NCBI RefSeq assembly: GCF_024497955.1
Contig: NZ_JANHKP010000015.1
Coordinates: 62,001-126,000 of the forward strand
Length of the DNA stretch: 64,000 nucleotides
DNA from: Streptomyces sp. C10-9-1
GTDB lineage: Bacteria; Actinomycetota; Actinomycetes; Streptomycetales; Streptomycetaceae
Direction: 5' to 3'
Part shown: positions 16,898 through 27,234 of the stretch, piece by piece
Layout: each line of letters opens with the position of its first letter
How positions within the stretch are numbered: position 1 is the stretch's first letter
The notes under the pieces: generated by a model
What the model was told of the DNA's origin: nothing
What the model saw: the letters and a program-made list of their open reading frames with translations, nothing else
The model's database searches: none
Made by a program: the position numbers and the translations under genes

Positions 16898-17291
16898 GCG
16901 CGGCCCCGGCCGAACGGCCCGCGGCGGGCGGGTGCGGGGGCCGGCGCGGCGCCTCCCGCACCCGCCCGTGCGCCCGCACCCGCCCGTGCGCCCGCACCCG
17001 CCCGTGCGTCGGCACCCCCGGTCGCGGTGCGGCCGCGGGCCGCCGAGAGGGCCGCCGCCACCGGGCCCTGTGGCGGCGGGCGGTGCCGCGGGGAGGTCCT
17101 GCGCCCGGTCGCGGCCCCGGCGGGCTCCGCCGGCCGCCGCCGGCGGCGTCGTCCACCGGGTGCCGCAGCGCCCTCGGCGACGGACGGGCGCGGTTGCGCC
17201 CGGAGGGCTGAGCCCCCGTTACCGGAGAGGCCGCCGCCCGGCGGCGGCCCACCGCGCGCCGGGCGCGCCTCCCGGGGGGCGTCCGGCGCCG
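16898..17291. other. Non-coding GC-rich region
   Basis: No gene is supported. Open frames here give only Arg/Pro/Gly-rich translations. It contains three perfect 18-bp tandem repeats (listed separately) and probably the termination region between S14 (plus) and the convergent methyltransferase gene. Confidence 0.5.
16955..17008. repeat. Three perfect 18-bp tandem repeats
   Basis: The unit CCCGCACCCGCCCGTGCG occurs three times in a row at 16955-16972, 16973-16990 and 16991-17008 without mismatches. It lies just beyond the S14 stop in non-coding DNA. Confidence 0.9.
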
Positions 17292-17903
17292 TCAGCGGCG
17301 GACGGCGCGCACCACCGTGTCCAAGGCCACCGCGTCCCCGACGGGGCGCCTCGCGACCTCGGCCACGAGCAGGACCGCGCAGGGCTCCCACGCCGCCCGC
17401 ACCTGCCCGACGTCCGTGAGCACCCCGGGGTCCTGCGGCCCGCCCGTGCCGTGTGCGAGGTTGGCGGCGTCGTGGCCGACCAGCAGCAGGGTGCCGCCCT
17501 GCCGGGCGGCCCGGCACGCGGTCCCGAGCACGCCTGCCATCTCGCGCGCGGGCAGGTGCAGATAGGACAGCAGCACCAGGTCGTACGCGGCCTCCTCGGC
17601 CGGGTACCGGGTGACGTCGGCCACCTCGGCACGCACGCTGCCCCGCCCCCCGGCCCCGACGTGCTGCGCAGGGCGGGCCGCGGCGTCGGCGATGCGGCGG
17701 ACGGCGACGGGCGAGAAGTCGACCGCGTCCACGCGCCAGCCCCGGCGGGCCAGCCACAGGGCGTTGCGCCCCTCCCCCGCCGCGAGGTCCAGGGCCCGGC
17801 CCGGGGCCAGCCCGGCAGTCTCCCGGACGACCCACCGGTTGGGCTCCGCCGACCACACGCGCTCCGCGGTCCCGTACCGCTCGTCCCAGGCTTCGGCGTC
17901 CAT
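17292..17903 (-). CDS. Class I SAM-dependent methyltransferase
   Basis: This 203-residue methyltransferase has motif I ALDLAAGEGRNALWLA, the post-I acidic residue in VDAVDFSPVAV and YDLVLLSYLHLP for motif IV. The N-terminus WDERYGTAERVWSAEPNRWV is typical of a widespread actinobacterial family related to tellurite-resistance/thiopurine-type methyltransferases. The substrate is unknown. The ATG at 17903 was chosen because GGGGAGGAGCGAGG precedes it; longer starts would add an Arg/Gly-rich tail. It has no obvious operon partner. Confidence 0.85.
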   Translation of the reverse strand: MDAEAWDERYGTAERVWSAEPNRWVVRETAGLAPGRALDLAAGEGRNALWLARRGWRVDAVDFSPVAVRRIADAAARPAQHVGAGGRGSVRAEVADVTRYPAEEAAYDLVLLSYLHLPAREMAGVLGTACRAARQGGTLLLVGHDAANLAHGTGGPQDPGVLTDVGQVRAAWEPCAVLLVAEVARRPVGDAVALDTVVRAVRR

Positions 17904-18248
17904 CCTCGCTCCTCCCCGGCCCCGCCACCCGGAGCACCGGTCCGCACCGAGGGCGGTGGCCGCCCCCACGCCGCCACGCTACGCCGGTCGCGGCGGCCGC
18001 TCCCGGCGGGCCGCCGCTTCGCCCGCGCCGCGGTCCGGGTACCGGGCTTCGGCCGGACGGAGGACCCTGCGCGCCGCCGTCCCGCCCGCCCCGGCCGCGG
18101 CGGACGATGATCGTCCTCGACCCGGCCGCACCGCCGCGGGCGGCAGGGAGCCTGCCGCACCGCGCCGGGCGGCGTCCGGCCGCCGCCGAGGGTGCGGCAC
18201 CGCTCCGCCGGAGGCCGCAACCGGTCACGAGGCAGGGAGAGAAGCACG

Positions 18249-19286
<1,038 letters not shown>

Positions 19287-19608
19287 GGCACGCCGCCCCG
19301 CGACGGCACCCGCACGCCCCGGACGTCGCGGCCCGCTGTGGGCCACCCCGGTGAGAGGGGCGGCCACGTGCGCGCCGAGCGGCCGGGACGGCGCCGCGGC
19401 TGCTTGGCTGGGCCCCGGCACGCGCCCCCGCCACCGGGGCCCGTGCCGGGCGCGGGCCGCGCGCGACCGGGACGCGGCCCCGGTGCCGCAGGGGCGCGGC
19501 CGCCCCGGCGGCGGTGCGCGCCGGCGGACGGCGGCGCACCACCGCATCCGACGGACCCGTCGCAGCGGAATCCCTCGCGGTCGCACGGGCGGAACGCGGA
19601 AGGCGGGC
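19287..19608. other. Non-coding region upstream of crtY
   Basis: No gene is supported in these ~320 bases. The promoter for the crtY-crtU operon should lie here, but I see no clear sigma-factor hexamers or repeat. Confidence 0.5.
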
Positions 19609-20808
19609 ATGGCCACACGGAGCACGGACATCGCGGTCGTCGGCGCGGGCGCCGCCGGTCTCTCGCTGGCCTGGCGGCTGCTGGACCCGCCGCCGGGCGT
19701 CCGCGCGCCGGACGTGGTCCTGGTGGACGCCCCGCCCGGCCCGCTGCGGCCCCCCGAGCGGACGTGGTGCTTCTGGGAGCCCGAGCACGGGGAGTACGAC
19801 CGGCTCCTCACCGCCGGCTGGCGCCGGCTGCGGGTCCGCGACGGCGAGGGGGGCGGAGCGGCCCACGACCTGGGGTCCCTGCGCTACAAGATGCTGCGCT
19901 CGGGGGACTTCGCCGACGGCCTGCGCCCGCGCCTGGCCGGTCTGGCCAGGATCGAGGCCGTCGTGGAGGGGGTCCGGGACCGCCCGGACGGTGCCGAGGT
20001 GCTCTGCCGCACCGCGGACGGCTCGACGCTCACGCTCCGCGCCCGCTGGGTCTACGACTCCCGCCCGCCGGCCGTGGCCCCCGCCGCCCGGGTCTCGCTG
20101 CTGCAGCACTTCCGGGGCTGGTTCGTCCGCACGGAGCGCCCGGTCTTCGACACCGGGACGGTGGAGCTGATGGACTTCCGCACACCGCAGCCCGGCCACG
20201 GGCTCTCCTTCGGCTACGTGCTGCCCACCGGCCGCCGCGAAGCGCTCGTGGAGTACACCGAGTTCGGCCGTGCGCCGCTGAGCGGCCCGGGCTACGACCG
20301 GGCCCTTCGGCACTACACCGAGCGCGTGCTGCGCCTCGGCGCCTTCCGGGTCACCGCCACCGAGCAGGGGGCCATCCCGATGACCGACGGGCGCCATCCG
20401 CGCCGGCACGGCCGGCACGTCTTCCCGATCGGCGCCGCCGGGGGCGCGGTGCGGCCCTCCTCCGGTTACGCCTTCGCCGCGATCCAGCGCCAGACGCGGG
20501 CCGTGGCCCGCGCCCTGCACCGGGGCGGCCGCCCCGAGCCCCCGCCCGCGTACCCGGCCCGGTCACTGGCCATGGACGCCCTGCTCCTGCACGGCCTGGA
20601 CAGCGGGCGCATCGCCGGACCGGAGTTCTTCACCCGCCTCTTCGACACGGTCCCCGCCGACCGCCTGCTCCGGTTCCTCGACGGGCAGGCGGGCTGGGCC
20701 GAGGAGATCGCCGTCGGGCTCCGGACGCCCGTCCGCGCCATGCTCCGCACCGCCGCCGGGCTGCCCCGCCTCAGCCGCCGCACCCCACCGAGGGAGACCG
20801 CTCCATGA
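19609..20808 (+). CDS. crtY: Lycopene beta-cyclase
   Basis: This 399-residue flavoprotein of the CrtY/CrtL type closes the rings of lycopene to give beta-carotene. An N-terminal dinucleotide-binding fold (DIAVVGAGAAGLSLAWRLL) is followed by the family signature RTWCFWEPE. Later signatures are LLQHFRGWFVRTE, FGYVLPTGRREALVEYTEF and GGAVRPSSGYAFAAIQRQ. The ATG at 19609 is preceded by GGAAGGCGGG. Its stop overlaps the crtU start by 4 bp. It is part of an isorenieratene-type pathway split between this operon and the convergent crtBIE operon. Confidence 0.93.
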   Translation: MATRSTDIAVVGAGAAGLSLAWRLLDPPPGVRAPDVVLVDAPPGPLRPPERTWCFWEPEHGEYDRLLTAGWRRLRVRDGEGGGAAHDLGSLRYKMLRSGDFADGLRPRLAGLARIEAVVEGVRDRPDGAEVLCRTADGSTLTLRARWVYDSRPPAVAPAARVSLLQHFRGWFVRTERPVFDTGTVELMDFRTPQPGHGLSFGYVLPTGRREALVEYTEFGRAPLSGPGYDRALRHYTERVLRLGAFRVTATEQGAIPMTDGRHPRRHGRHVFPIGAAGGAVRPSSGYAFAAIQRQTRAVARALHRGGRPEPPPAYPARSLAMDALLLHGLDSGRIAGPEFFTRLFDTVPADRLLRFLDGQAGWAEEIAVGLRTPVRAMLRTAAGLPRLSRRTPPRETAP

Positions 20809-22376
20809 GCCGCCGCGCCGCCGCACGCACCGCCCCGCCCGCCGCACGCCGCGGGCGCGACCGCAAGGGGGCCGTCCTGCCGGCGCACCCGGGGCTGCCC
20901 CGCCCGACCGGGCGGCCTCCCCGGTGCGCCGTCGTCGGCGGAGGGATCGCGGGCATCGCGGCCGCCACCGCCCTCGCCGAACGGGGGGTGCGCGTCACCC
21001 TCTACGAGCAGGGGCCGTCGCTGGGGGGCCGGCTGGCCGGGTGGCCCGTCGAGCTGGCGGACGGCTCGGCGGCCACCATGAGCCGGGGCTTCCACGCCTT
21101 CTTCCGCCAGTACTACAACCTCAGGGGCCTGCTGCGGAGGATCGACCCGGGCCTCGACCGGCTCCGCCCGCTCCCCGACTACCCGCTGCGGCACGCCTCG
21201 GGGATGTACGACAGCTTCGCCCGGGTGCCCCGGACGCCCCCGCTCAGCGCCGTGGGCTTCGCCGCGCTCAGCCCCAGCTTCGGTCTGCGGGACCTCGCCT
21301 CGATGAACCCGCGCGCGGCGCTGCCCCTGCTCGACGTGCGCGCGGCGGAGGTCCCCGGGCGGTACGAGGGCGTCAGCGCCCGGGAGCTGCTCGACCGCAT
21401 CCGCTTCCCCGAGGCGGCCCGCCACCTCGCCTTCGAGGTCTTCTCCCGCAGCTTCTTCGCCGACCCGGGGGACCTCGCCGCGGCCGAACTGGCGCTGATG
21501 TTCCACATCTACTTCCTGGGCTCCTCCGAGGGGCTGCTGTTCGACGTGCCGGACGAGCCGTTCCCGCAGGCCCTGTGGGATCCGCTCGCGCGCTATCTGC
21601 GCGGCCACGGTGCGGAGATCCGCACCGGCGCGCGGGTGCTCGGGATCGCCTCCGCCCCCGGCGGCGCCCGGGTGGTGCGCACCGACTCGGGGGACGAGGC
21701 CGCCGACGCGGTCGTCCTCGCCGTCGACACCGCGGGTCTGAGGAGCCTGGCGGCGGCCTCCCCCTCGCTGGGCGACGAGGAGTGGCGTGCGCGGGTCTCC
21801 CGGCTCCGGACCGCCCCGCCGTTCCTGGTCACCCGGCTGTGGCTGGACCGGCCGGTCGACGCGGCCCGCCCCGGGTTCCTCGGCACCAGCGGCTTCGGGG
21901 GCCTCGACAACATCAGCGTCCTGGACCGGTGGGAGGGCGAAGCGGCCCGCTGGGCCGCGAAGACCAACGGTGCGGTGGTGGAGCTGCACGCCTACGCGGC
22001 CGACCCGTCCGCCGCACCGGACCGGCTGGCCCGCTCCCTCGTCGAGCAGCTGCACCGCGTCTACCCGGAGACCTCCCGGGCGCGCGTCGTCGACCGGCGC
22101 GACGAATGGCGGCAGGACTGCCCTCTGTTCACGGCCGACGGCCACCGCGACCGGCCGACCGTGTCGACGCCGGACCCGCGGGTGACCGTGGCGGGCGACC
22201 TCGTGCGCACGGACCTGCCCGTGGCGCTGATGGAGCGGGCCGCCACGACGGGCTTCCTGGCGGCCAACGCGCACCTGCGGCGCTGGGGGCTGCGCGGCCA
22301 GACCCTGTGGACCGTCCCCCCGCACGGCCGCTCCGCGGTGCTGCGGCTGCTGGCGCGGCGCTTCGGCACCTGCTGA
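20805..22376 (+). CDS. crtU: Beta-carotene desaturase/methyltransferase (CrtU-type)
   Basis: This 523-residue FAD-dependent enzyme is related to phytoene desaturases (CAVVGGGIAGIAAATALAERG near residue 40, LYEQGPSLGGRLAGW). It has CrtU traits such as MSRGFHAFFRQYYNLRGLLRR and a conserved C-terminal LVRTDLPVALMERAATTGFLAAN. CrtU turns the beta rings of beta-carotene into aromatic chi rings, making isorenieratene. The ATG overlaps the crtY stop, so the two are coupled. The first 37 residues are basic and Ala-rich and may not belong to the fold. Confidence 0.88.
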   Translation: MSRRAAARTAPPAARRGRDRKGAVLPAHPGLPRPTGRPPRCAVVGGGIAGIAAATALAERGVRVTLYEQGPSLGGRLAGWPVELADGSAATMSRGFHAFFRQYYNLRGLLRRIDPGLDRLRPLPDYPLRHASGMYDSFARVPRTPPLSAVGFAALSPSFGLRDLASMNPRAALPLLDVRAAEVPGRYEGVSARELLDRIRFPEAARHLAFEVFSRSFFADPGDLAAAELALMFHIYFLGSSEGLLFDVPDEPFPQALWDPLARYLRGHGAEIRTGARVLGIASAPGGARVVRTDSGDEAADAVVLAVDTAGLRSLAAASPSLGDEEWRARVSRLRTAPPFLVTRLWLDRPVDAARPGFLGTSGFGGLDNISVLDRWEGEAARWAAKTNGAVVELHAYAADPSAAPDRLARSLVEQLHRVYPETSRARVVDRRDEWRQDCPLFTADGHRDRPTVSTPDPRVTVAGDLVRTDLPVALMERAATTGFLAANAHLRRWGLRGQTLWTVPPHGRSAVLRLLARRFGTC

Positions 22377-22422
22377 CGCACGGGCCCGGAGCGCCGGGCG
22401 GGGGGCCGGGTGGCCGGGGCCC

Positions 22423-23442
22423 TCAGCCCGGGAAGCGGCCCGAGGCCCGCAGCTCCCGGCGCCGCTCGGCGTAGCGGAGGTCGTCGCGCCACAGCCGGGC
22501 GGCGGTGGCGCGCATCGCGGGGCGCAGCAGAGGGGCCAGCGCCCGCGCCACGGCGAACCCGCGGCGGTCGGAGACGGCGAGCACGGCCTCCACGACCGCG
22601 GTGCGCGGCCGGGGGGCGCCCGCGGCCGTCAGAGGCGTGGCATGGGTCTCGACGACCGACCCCGCTCCCTCGCCGTCGGTGATCCGCATGACGACCGTCC
22701 GCGGTTCCGGAGCGCTGAACTCGGCCCGCACGGGGACGACCAGACGGCCCGAGACCTTGAAGGACACCTCCACCGCCAGGACGTCCTCGTGCTGCGCCGG
22801 GCCGCGGTCCGGCGTGCCGAGCACCCGGAGGTCGACGAAGGAGTAGGGGTGCAGCCATGCGCCGTGCCAGGGGTCGAGGCGGTTGGCGACCACGTCCTGC
22901 GGCTCGCAGCTGCCCGCCCCGGTGTAGACGGCGTCGACCGCGGAACCCGGTCCGGGGCGCGGGGGGACGACGGGCAGGTCCGTCGGCTGCTCTCCCCCGG
23001 CACGGTCCAGCCGCACCCACAGCAGCACGCCGTCGTCGTGGACGCTCCAGGGGGACCATCCGGCGGTGGGGCCGCCGTCCAGGGCCAGTCCGTGCCAGTG
23101 GCAGACGAGCGTCCCGCACCGGACGGCCGCGTCCTTCAGGGGCGCCCCCAGGTGGGGGCATGCCCCGGGACCCGCGTGGGGCACTCCGTCGGCGTCGCGC
23201 CACAGCACGATCTCCGTCCCCGCGACCGTCCGCCCGAGCGGCCGGCCGGTGCCGAGGTCGCGGGCGGCGCCCACGACGAACCAGTTGCCCGAGGGGCGGG
23301 CCAGGGCCCGTTGCAGGGCCTCGGCGATCAGCGCCGGCCTGGCCTCGCGCCAGGTGGGGCGCTGCCGCTCCCAGGCGACCGCGTTCCGGCGCAGCCGGAG
23401 CGGGAGGGCGGGCCCGCGCCGCGGCGGGCGGCCGGGGCTCAT
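22423..23442 (-). CDS. Rieske [2Fe-2S] protein of carotenoid clusters
   Basis: This 339-residue protein has a Rieske cluster site: CPH (CxH) in GACPHLGAPLKD and CHWH (CxxH) about 16 residues later in TLVCHWHGLAL, near residues 95-115. The part after it lacks the usual mononuclear-iron triad that I could identify, so it may not be a complete ring-hydroxylating oxygenase. Its start overlaps the crtB stop by 4 bp, placing it as last gene of crtE-crtI-crtB. A gene called crtV occupies this position in other streptomycete isorenieratene clusters; I am not sure enough to use the symbol. Its role in carotenoid formation is unclear. Confidence 0.82.
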   Translation of the reverse strand: MSPGRPPRRGPALPLRLRRNAVAWERQRPTWREARPALIAEALQRALARPSGNWFVVGAARDLGTGRPLGRTVAGTEIVLWRDADGVPHAGPGACPHLGAPLKDAAVRCGTLVCHWHGLALDGGPTAGWSPWSVHDDGVLLWVRLDRAGGEQPTDLPVVPPRPGPGSAVDAVYTGAGSCEPQDVVANRLDPWHGAWLHPYSFVDLRVLGTPDRGPAQHEDVLAVEVSFKVSGRLVVPVRAEFSAPEPRTVVMRITDGEGAGSVVETHATPLTAAGAPRPRTAVVEAVLAVSDRRGFAVARALAPLLRPAMRATAARLWRDDLRYAERRRELRASGRFPG

Positions 23443-24491
23443 GAGCGGCCCCCCGCGGTTCCGTCGCCGGCCCCGAGGTCGCCCGCCGCGCCGGTGCCGT
23501 CGGCGAGCGGGGCGGTTGCGGCCCGGTGGCCGGTGGCCCCGGGCCCCGGGGCGGGGGCGCGCGGCAGGGTGCGGGCCGCCAGTGCCCGCGCCAGTCCCCC
23601 CAGGGCCACGGCGGCCCTGCGCCGCCCGCCGACGACCGCCCTGCGGTGCACGCAGGCGTATCCGTCCTGCTCGATGGCGCCGAGGATGTCGCGGTAGAGC
23701 ACGAAGGCGGTGCGCACGCAGGGCGCCGAGACGGGGTCCAGCATGCCGATGCCCGGCTCCGCCTCCCGGTAGACGCCCCGGGTCAGGGCCGCGGCCGCGC
23801 GCAGCGCCGCGGTGATCCGGGCGTCGCGGCCGCCGCTCGCCCTGCTCCAGGCGAGCAGGTCCCGGTCCACGCCGTGCGCGGCGAGGAGGTCGGCGGGCAG
23901 GTAGACGCGGCCCCGGTCGAGGTCCTCGCCGACGTCCCTGAGGAAGTTGGTGAGCTGGAAGGCCACCCCGAGGTCCGCGGCGTACGGCTCCGCCTCCGCC
24001 CGGGGGACGGCGGTGCCCAGCACGGGCACCATCTGGAGCCCGATGACGGCCGCGGAGCCGTGCATGTAGGCGCGCAGGTCCGCGTAGGTGGGGTACCGGC
24101 CGACCGTCAGGTCCTCGCGCATGGAGGCGAGGAAGTCGGCGAAGTGGCGCGGGTCGATCCCGTAGCGGGCCCGGGTGTCGGCGGCCGCCCGCACCACGGG
24201 CTCGCCCGCGGCACCACCGCGGACCGCCCGCAGCCACTGCGCCTCGAGCCGGTCCAGTGCGGTGCGGCGCTCCTCCGTCGTCGCCTGGGTGCCCAGGTCG
24301 TCGACGATGTCGTCGGCGTGCCGGGCGAAGCCGTACAGGGCGTGCACCGCGGGGCGCCGGTCGACGGGGAGCAGCCGGGTGGCCAGGAAGTAGGTCTTGC
24401 CGTGGCGGGCGTTGAGGCGGCGGCAGGCGGTGTAGGCCGCGCGCAGGGAGGGGTCGGTGACGCCCGCCGCGTCGAGTTCTCGCGCCGTCAT
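23439..24491 (-). CDS. crtB: Phytoene synthase
   Basis: This 350-residue head-to-head prenyl transferase condenses two geranylgeranyl diphosphates into phytoene. Both aspartate-rich sites are present: HADDIVDDLG near residue 60 and LRDVGEDLDRGRVYLP near residue 190. The family stretch SAAVIGLQMVPVLG is also seen. The last ~40 residues are a Pro/Ala/Gly-rich low-complexity tail. It overlaps crtI upstream and the Rieske gene downstream by 4 bp each, so all are translationally coupled. Confidence 0.95.
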   Translation of the reverse strand: MTARELDAAGVTDPSLRAAYTACRRLNARHGKTYFLATRLLPVDRRPAVHALYGFARHADDIVDDLGTQATTEERRTALDRLEAQWLRAVRGGAAGEPVVRAAADTRARYGIDPRHFADFLASMREDLTVGRYPTYADLRAYMHGSAAVIGLQMVPVLGTAVPRAEAEPYAADLGVAFQLTNFLRDVGEDLDRGRVYLPADLLAAHGVDRDLLAWSRASGGRDARITAALRAAAALTRGVYREAEPGIGMLDPVSAPCVRTAFVLYRDILGAIEQDGYACVHRRAVVGGRRRAAVALGGLARALAARTLPRAPAPGPGATGHRAATAPLADGTGAAGDLGAGDGTAGGRS

Positions 24492-26077
24492 GCCGGTGTT
24501 CCCTTCGCCCGGGTGCCCTCGGGGGCCGGCCGGGCGCTCCGCCGGGGCCGGCCGGGCTCGGCGGCGCGCCGGGCCCGGGGGTCCGAGCGGCGCGGTGCCC
24601 CGCCGCCGGTGATGCGCGCCGCGGCGAGCTTGCCCGAGAGCAGCACGGTGGGGACGCCGACCCCGGGGGTGGTGCCGCAGCCGGCCAGTACCGCGTTCTC
24701 GACGCCGCGGACGAGGTTGCGGGGCCGGAAGGGCCCGGTCTGGGCGAGGCCGTGGGAGGCGGAGAAGGGCGTGCCCGCCGCGTGCCCGAGGGCCGTCCAG
24801 TGGGCCGGGGTCACCAGGGCCTCCTCCTCAATCGCCCCGCCGAGCCCCGCCAGCCCGCGGCGTTCGAGTTCCCGCACCAGGCGGTCGCGGTAGCGGGGGC
24901 CGAGTTCGCCCCAGTGCGCGGCGGAGGGGCCGGTGTCCGTGTTCGGGCACGGGGCCAGGATGTAGTGGAGGTGCCGTCCGACGGGAGCCAGTGCGGGATC
25001 GGTGGAGGTGGGCCGTGTGACGAGCAGCGAGGGGTCGCTCATCAGGCGCCCTTCCTCGACCAGTTCGCGGAAGGTGCCCTCCCACGCGCCGCCGAACGAC
25101 AGCGTGTGGTGCGCCAGCATCTCCCAGGTGCGGTCGGTTCCCACGTGCAGGACGACCGCGCTCGGGGAGTGCCGCAGCGGCAGGAGCCGGCGGGGCGTGC
25201 GTCCCAGCAGCCCGTAGGCGACGGGGAGGTCGGGGGTGAGGACGACGGCGTCGCAGGCGATCCGCTCGTGCTCGGTGACGACGGCCGTGACGCGTCCGCC
25301 CGCGCGTTCCAGGCGCAGCACCCGCTCTCCGTACCGGAGTGCCGCGCCGGCCCCCGCGGCCGCGTCCGCCATGGCGGTGGGCACGGCGTGCATGCCGCCA
25401 CGCGGGAAGTACACCCCGGCGACGGTGTCCATGTAGGCGATCACCGCGTAGGCGGCCAGGGCCCTGGAGGGTGCCACTCCGGCGTAGAGCGCCTGGAAGG
25501 AGAAGACGCGCCGCAGCCGCTCGTCGGAGAGGAACCGGCCCACGGCGCCGTCCAGGCGGCCGAAGCCCCCGAGCGCGGCCAGCCGGACGAGGTCGGGATG
25601 GAGCAGACCGGCCGGGGAGTCGAAGTTGGCGTCCACGAAGCGCCGGATCTGCACCGCGTACAGCTCCTCCAGCCAGTGGCGCAGCCGCCGGTAGCCGGCC
25701 GCCTCCCGGGGGCCGGCGAACGCGGCGACCTCCGCTTCCATCGCCTCGCCGTCGGTGTGGACGTCGAGGCGGCTGCCGTCGGCGAAGAGCGCCCGGTAGG
25801 CGGGGTGCAGGGGGACGAGGTCGAGGTGCGCGTGCAGTGAGTCGCCCACGGCCCGGAACGCCTCGTCGAGGATGTCCGGCATGGTGAGCACCGTCGGCCC
25901 GGTGTCCACCCGGTAGCCGCCGAGCGCCAGGCGGCCGGCCCGGCCGCCCGGTCCCGGGTCCCGCTCGACCACCGTGACACGGCGACCGGAGCCCAGCAGG
26001 TGGAGGGCAGCGGCCAGCCCGGAGAGCCCCGCGCCCACGACGACGACGTGGTCCGTCGGTCCCGCAACGGTCTTCAC
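24488..26077 (-). CDS. crtI: Phytoene desaturase
   Basis: This 529-residue FAD enzyme converts phytoene to lycopene. It has an N-terminal VVVVGAGLSGLAAALHLLGSG fold, the substrate-side VDTGPTVLTMPD, and the C-terminal family signature GCGTTPGVGVPTVLLSGKLAA. The GTG at 26077 overlaps the crtE stop by 4 bp. The C-terminus beyond about residue 495 is a basic Arg/Pro-rich extension not typical of the family, possibly neutral drift. Confidence 0.95.
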   Translation of the reverse strand: MKTVAGPTDHVVVVGAGLSGLAAALHLLGSGRRVTVVERDPGPGGRAGRLALGGYRVDTGPTVLTMPDILDEAFRAVGDSLHAHLDLVPLHPAYRALFADGSRLDVHTDGEAMEAEVAAFAGPREAAGYRRLRHWLEELYAVQIRRFVDANFDSPAGLLHPDLVRLAALGGFGRLDGAVGRFLSDERLRRVFSFQALYAGVAPSRALAAYAVIAYMDTVAGVYFPRGGMHAVPTAMADAAAGAGAALRYGERVLRLERAGGRVTAVVTEHERIACDAVVLTPDLPVAYGLLGRTPRRLLPLRHSPSAVVLHVGTDRTWEMLAHHTLSFGGAWEGTFRELVEEGRLMSDPSLLVTRPTSTDPALAPVGRHLHYILAPCPNTDTGPSAAHWGELGPRYRDRLVRELERRGLAGLGGAIEEEALVTPAHWTALGHAAGTPFSASHGLAQTGPFRPRNLVRGVENAVLAGCGTTPGVGVPTVLLSGKLAAARITGGGAPRRSDPRARRAAEPGRPRRSARPAPEGTRAKGTPA

Positions 26078-27234
26078 CGGGCCTCCCCGGTCAGTACGGG
26101 GCCGGGCCGGACGGCCCCGCCGGGGGGCGGCGGGGCGGGGGGAGGCGCCGGGGCGCACGCGCTCCGGAACAGCAGCGTGATGCGGGCCTCGGCCTGCGGT
26201 GGCAGCCCGGCCTGCGCGAGTGCGGCCACGCCCTGCTCGCACAGCTCGCCCACGCGCCGGGCCACCAGCTCGCGGGCGCCGCAGTCGACCAGCAGGTCGA
26301 GCAGCCGCGCCAGCTCCTGCGGGGCGGCGTCCGGTGAGCCGGCGACCTCGTCGAGGAGGCGCAGCCCGGCCCGGTCGCCGCTCCGTTCGCACCGCTGCCT
26401 GGCCACGGCGAGCAGATAGGTCGGCTTGCCGTCCCGCAGATCGCCGCCGACCGGCTTGCCGAGGGCACCGGGGTCGCCGAAGGCGCCCTGCAGGTCGTCG
26501 TGCAGCTGGAAGGCGAGTCCCGCGGACCGGCCCGCCTCGTGCAGGGCGCGGACCAGCGCTTCGGGGGCGTCCGCCAGGGTGGCGCCCAGGGCCAGGGGGC
26601 GGCCCACCGAGTACAGCGCCGTCTTCAGCACCGCGGTGCGCTGCGCGCGGTCGGGGGACCGGACGCCGGTGACCTGCCCCAGCAGGTCGAGGTACTGGCC
26701 GGCGACCATCTCCGTGCGCATCGTGCGCCACTCCGCGGACGCGCGGGGCGCCGCCGGGAGCCCGAGCACGGACTCGCCGAACACGTCGTCCGCCCACACC
26801 AGGGCCAGGTCGCCGGCGAGGACGGCGGCCGCGCTGCCGAAGCCTCCGCAGGCCAGGCGCCGGGGCCCGCCGTACTGCCCGTCGAGCGCGGCGTGCACGG
26901 CCGGGCGGCCCCTGCGCAGGGGCGCGCCGTCCATCACGTCGTCGTGGATGAGCGCGCAGGTCTGGATCAGTTCGAGGGCGGCGGCGGCGCCGAGGGCGGC
27001 CGGGGCCCCGGCGGGCCCGCCGTCCGCGCCGCGGAACCCCCACCACAGCAGCTGCGGGCGCATGAGGCGGCCACCGCCGAGGGCGAAGTCCGCCACGCGG
27101 CCGGCGAGATCGGCGGCGAAGACGGGGTCGGCGGCCGCCGCCTGCTCCCGGCGCGGGCCGAGGAGGCTCCTCAGGCGTGCCGCCACCGCCCCGGGTACGT
27201 CCCGGTCGACGTCCAGCGGATCGAGTTCGTGCAT
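26074..27234 (-). CDS. crtE: Geranylgeranyl diphosphate synthase
   Basis: This 386-residue polyprenyl synthase has the first aspartate motif HDDVMDGAPLRRGRP near residue 98 and the second, FQLHDDLQGAFGD, near residue 245, plus the basic GGRLMRP near the N-terminus. It makes the C20 precursor for CrtB. It is the first gene of the crtE-crtI-crtB-Rieske operon. The ATG at 27234 is divergent from the methyltransferase at 27483, leaving a 248-bp shared control region in which I could not assign promoter elements. Confidence 0.93.
   Translation of the reverse strand: MHELDPLDVDRDVPGAVAARLRSLLGPRREQAAAADPVFAADLAGRVADFALGGGRLMRPQLLWWGFRGADGGPAGAPAALGAAAALELIQTCALIHDDVMDGAPLRRGRPAVHAALDGQYGGPRRLACGGFGSAAAVLAGDLALVWADDVFGESVLGLPAAPRASAEWRTMRTEMVAGQYLDLLGQVTGVRSPDRAQRTAVLKTALYSVGRPLALGATLADAPEALVRALHEAGRSAGLAFQLHDDLQGAFGDPGALGKPVGGDLRDGKPTYLLAVARQRCERSGDRAGLRLLDEVAGSPDAAPQELARLLDLLVDCGARELVARRVGELCEQGVAALAQAGLPPQAEARITLLFRSACAPAPPPAPPPPGGAVRPGPVLTGEAR

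Noticed and set aside
16955..17008. Short regular repeats as a CRISPR array
   Set aside because: Units are directly adjacent without spacers and no cas genes are nearby. The same holds for the repeats at 44915-44965 and 47169-47238.
22423..23442. Calling the Rieske protein a full ring-hydroxylating dioxygenase
   Set aside because: The Rieske site is clear but I could not identify the mononuclear iron ligands, so only the Rieske domain is claimed.
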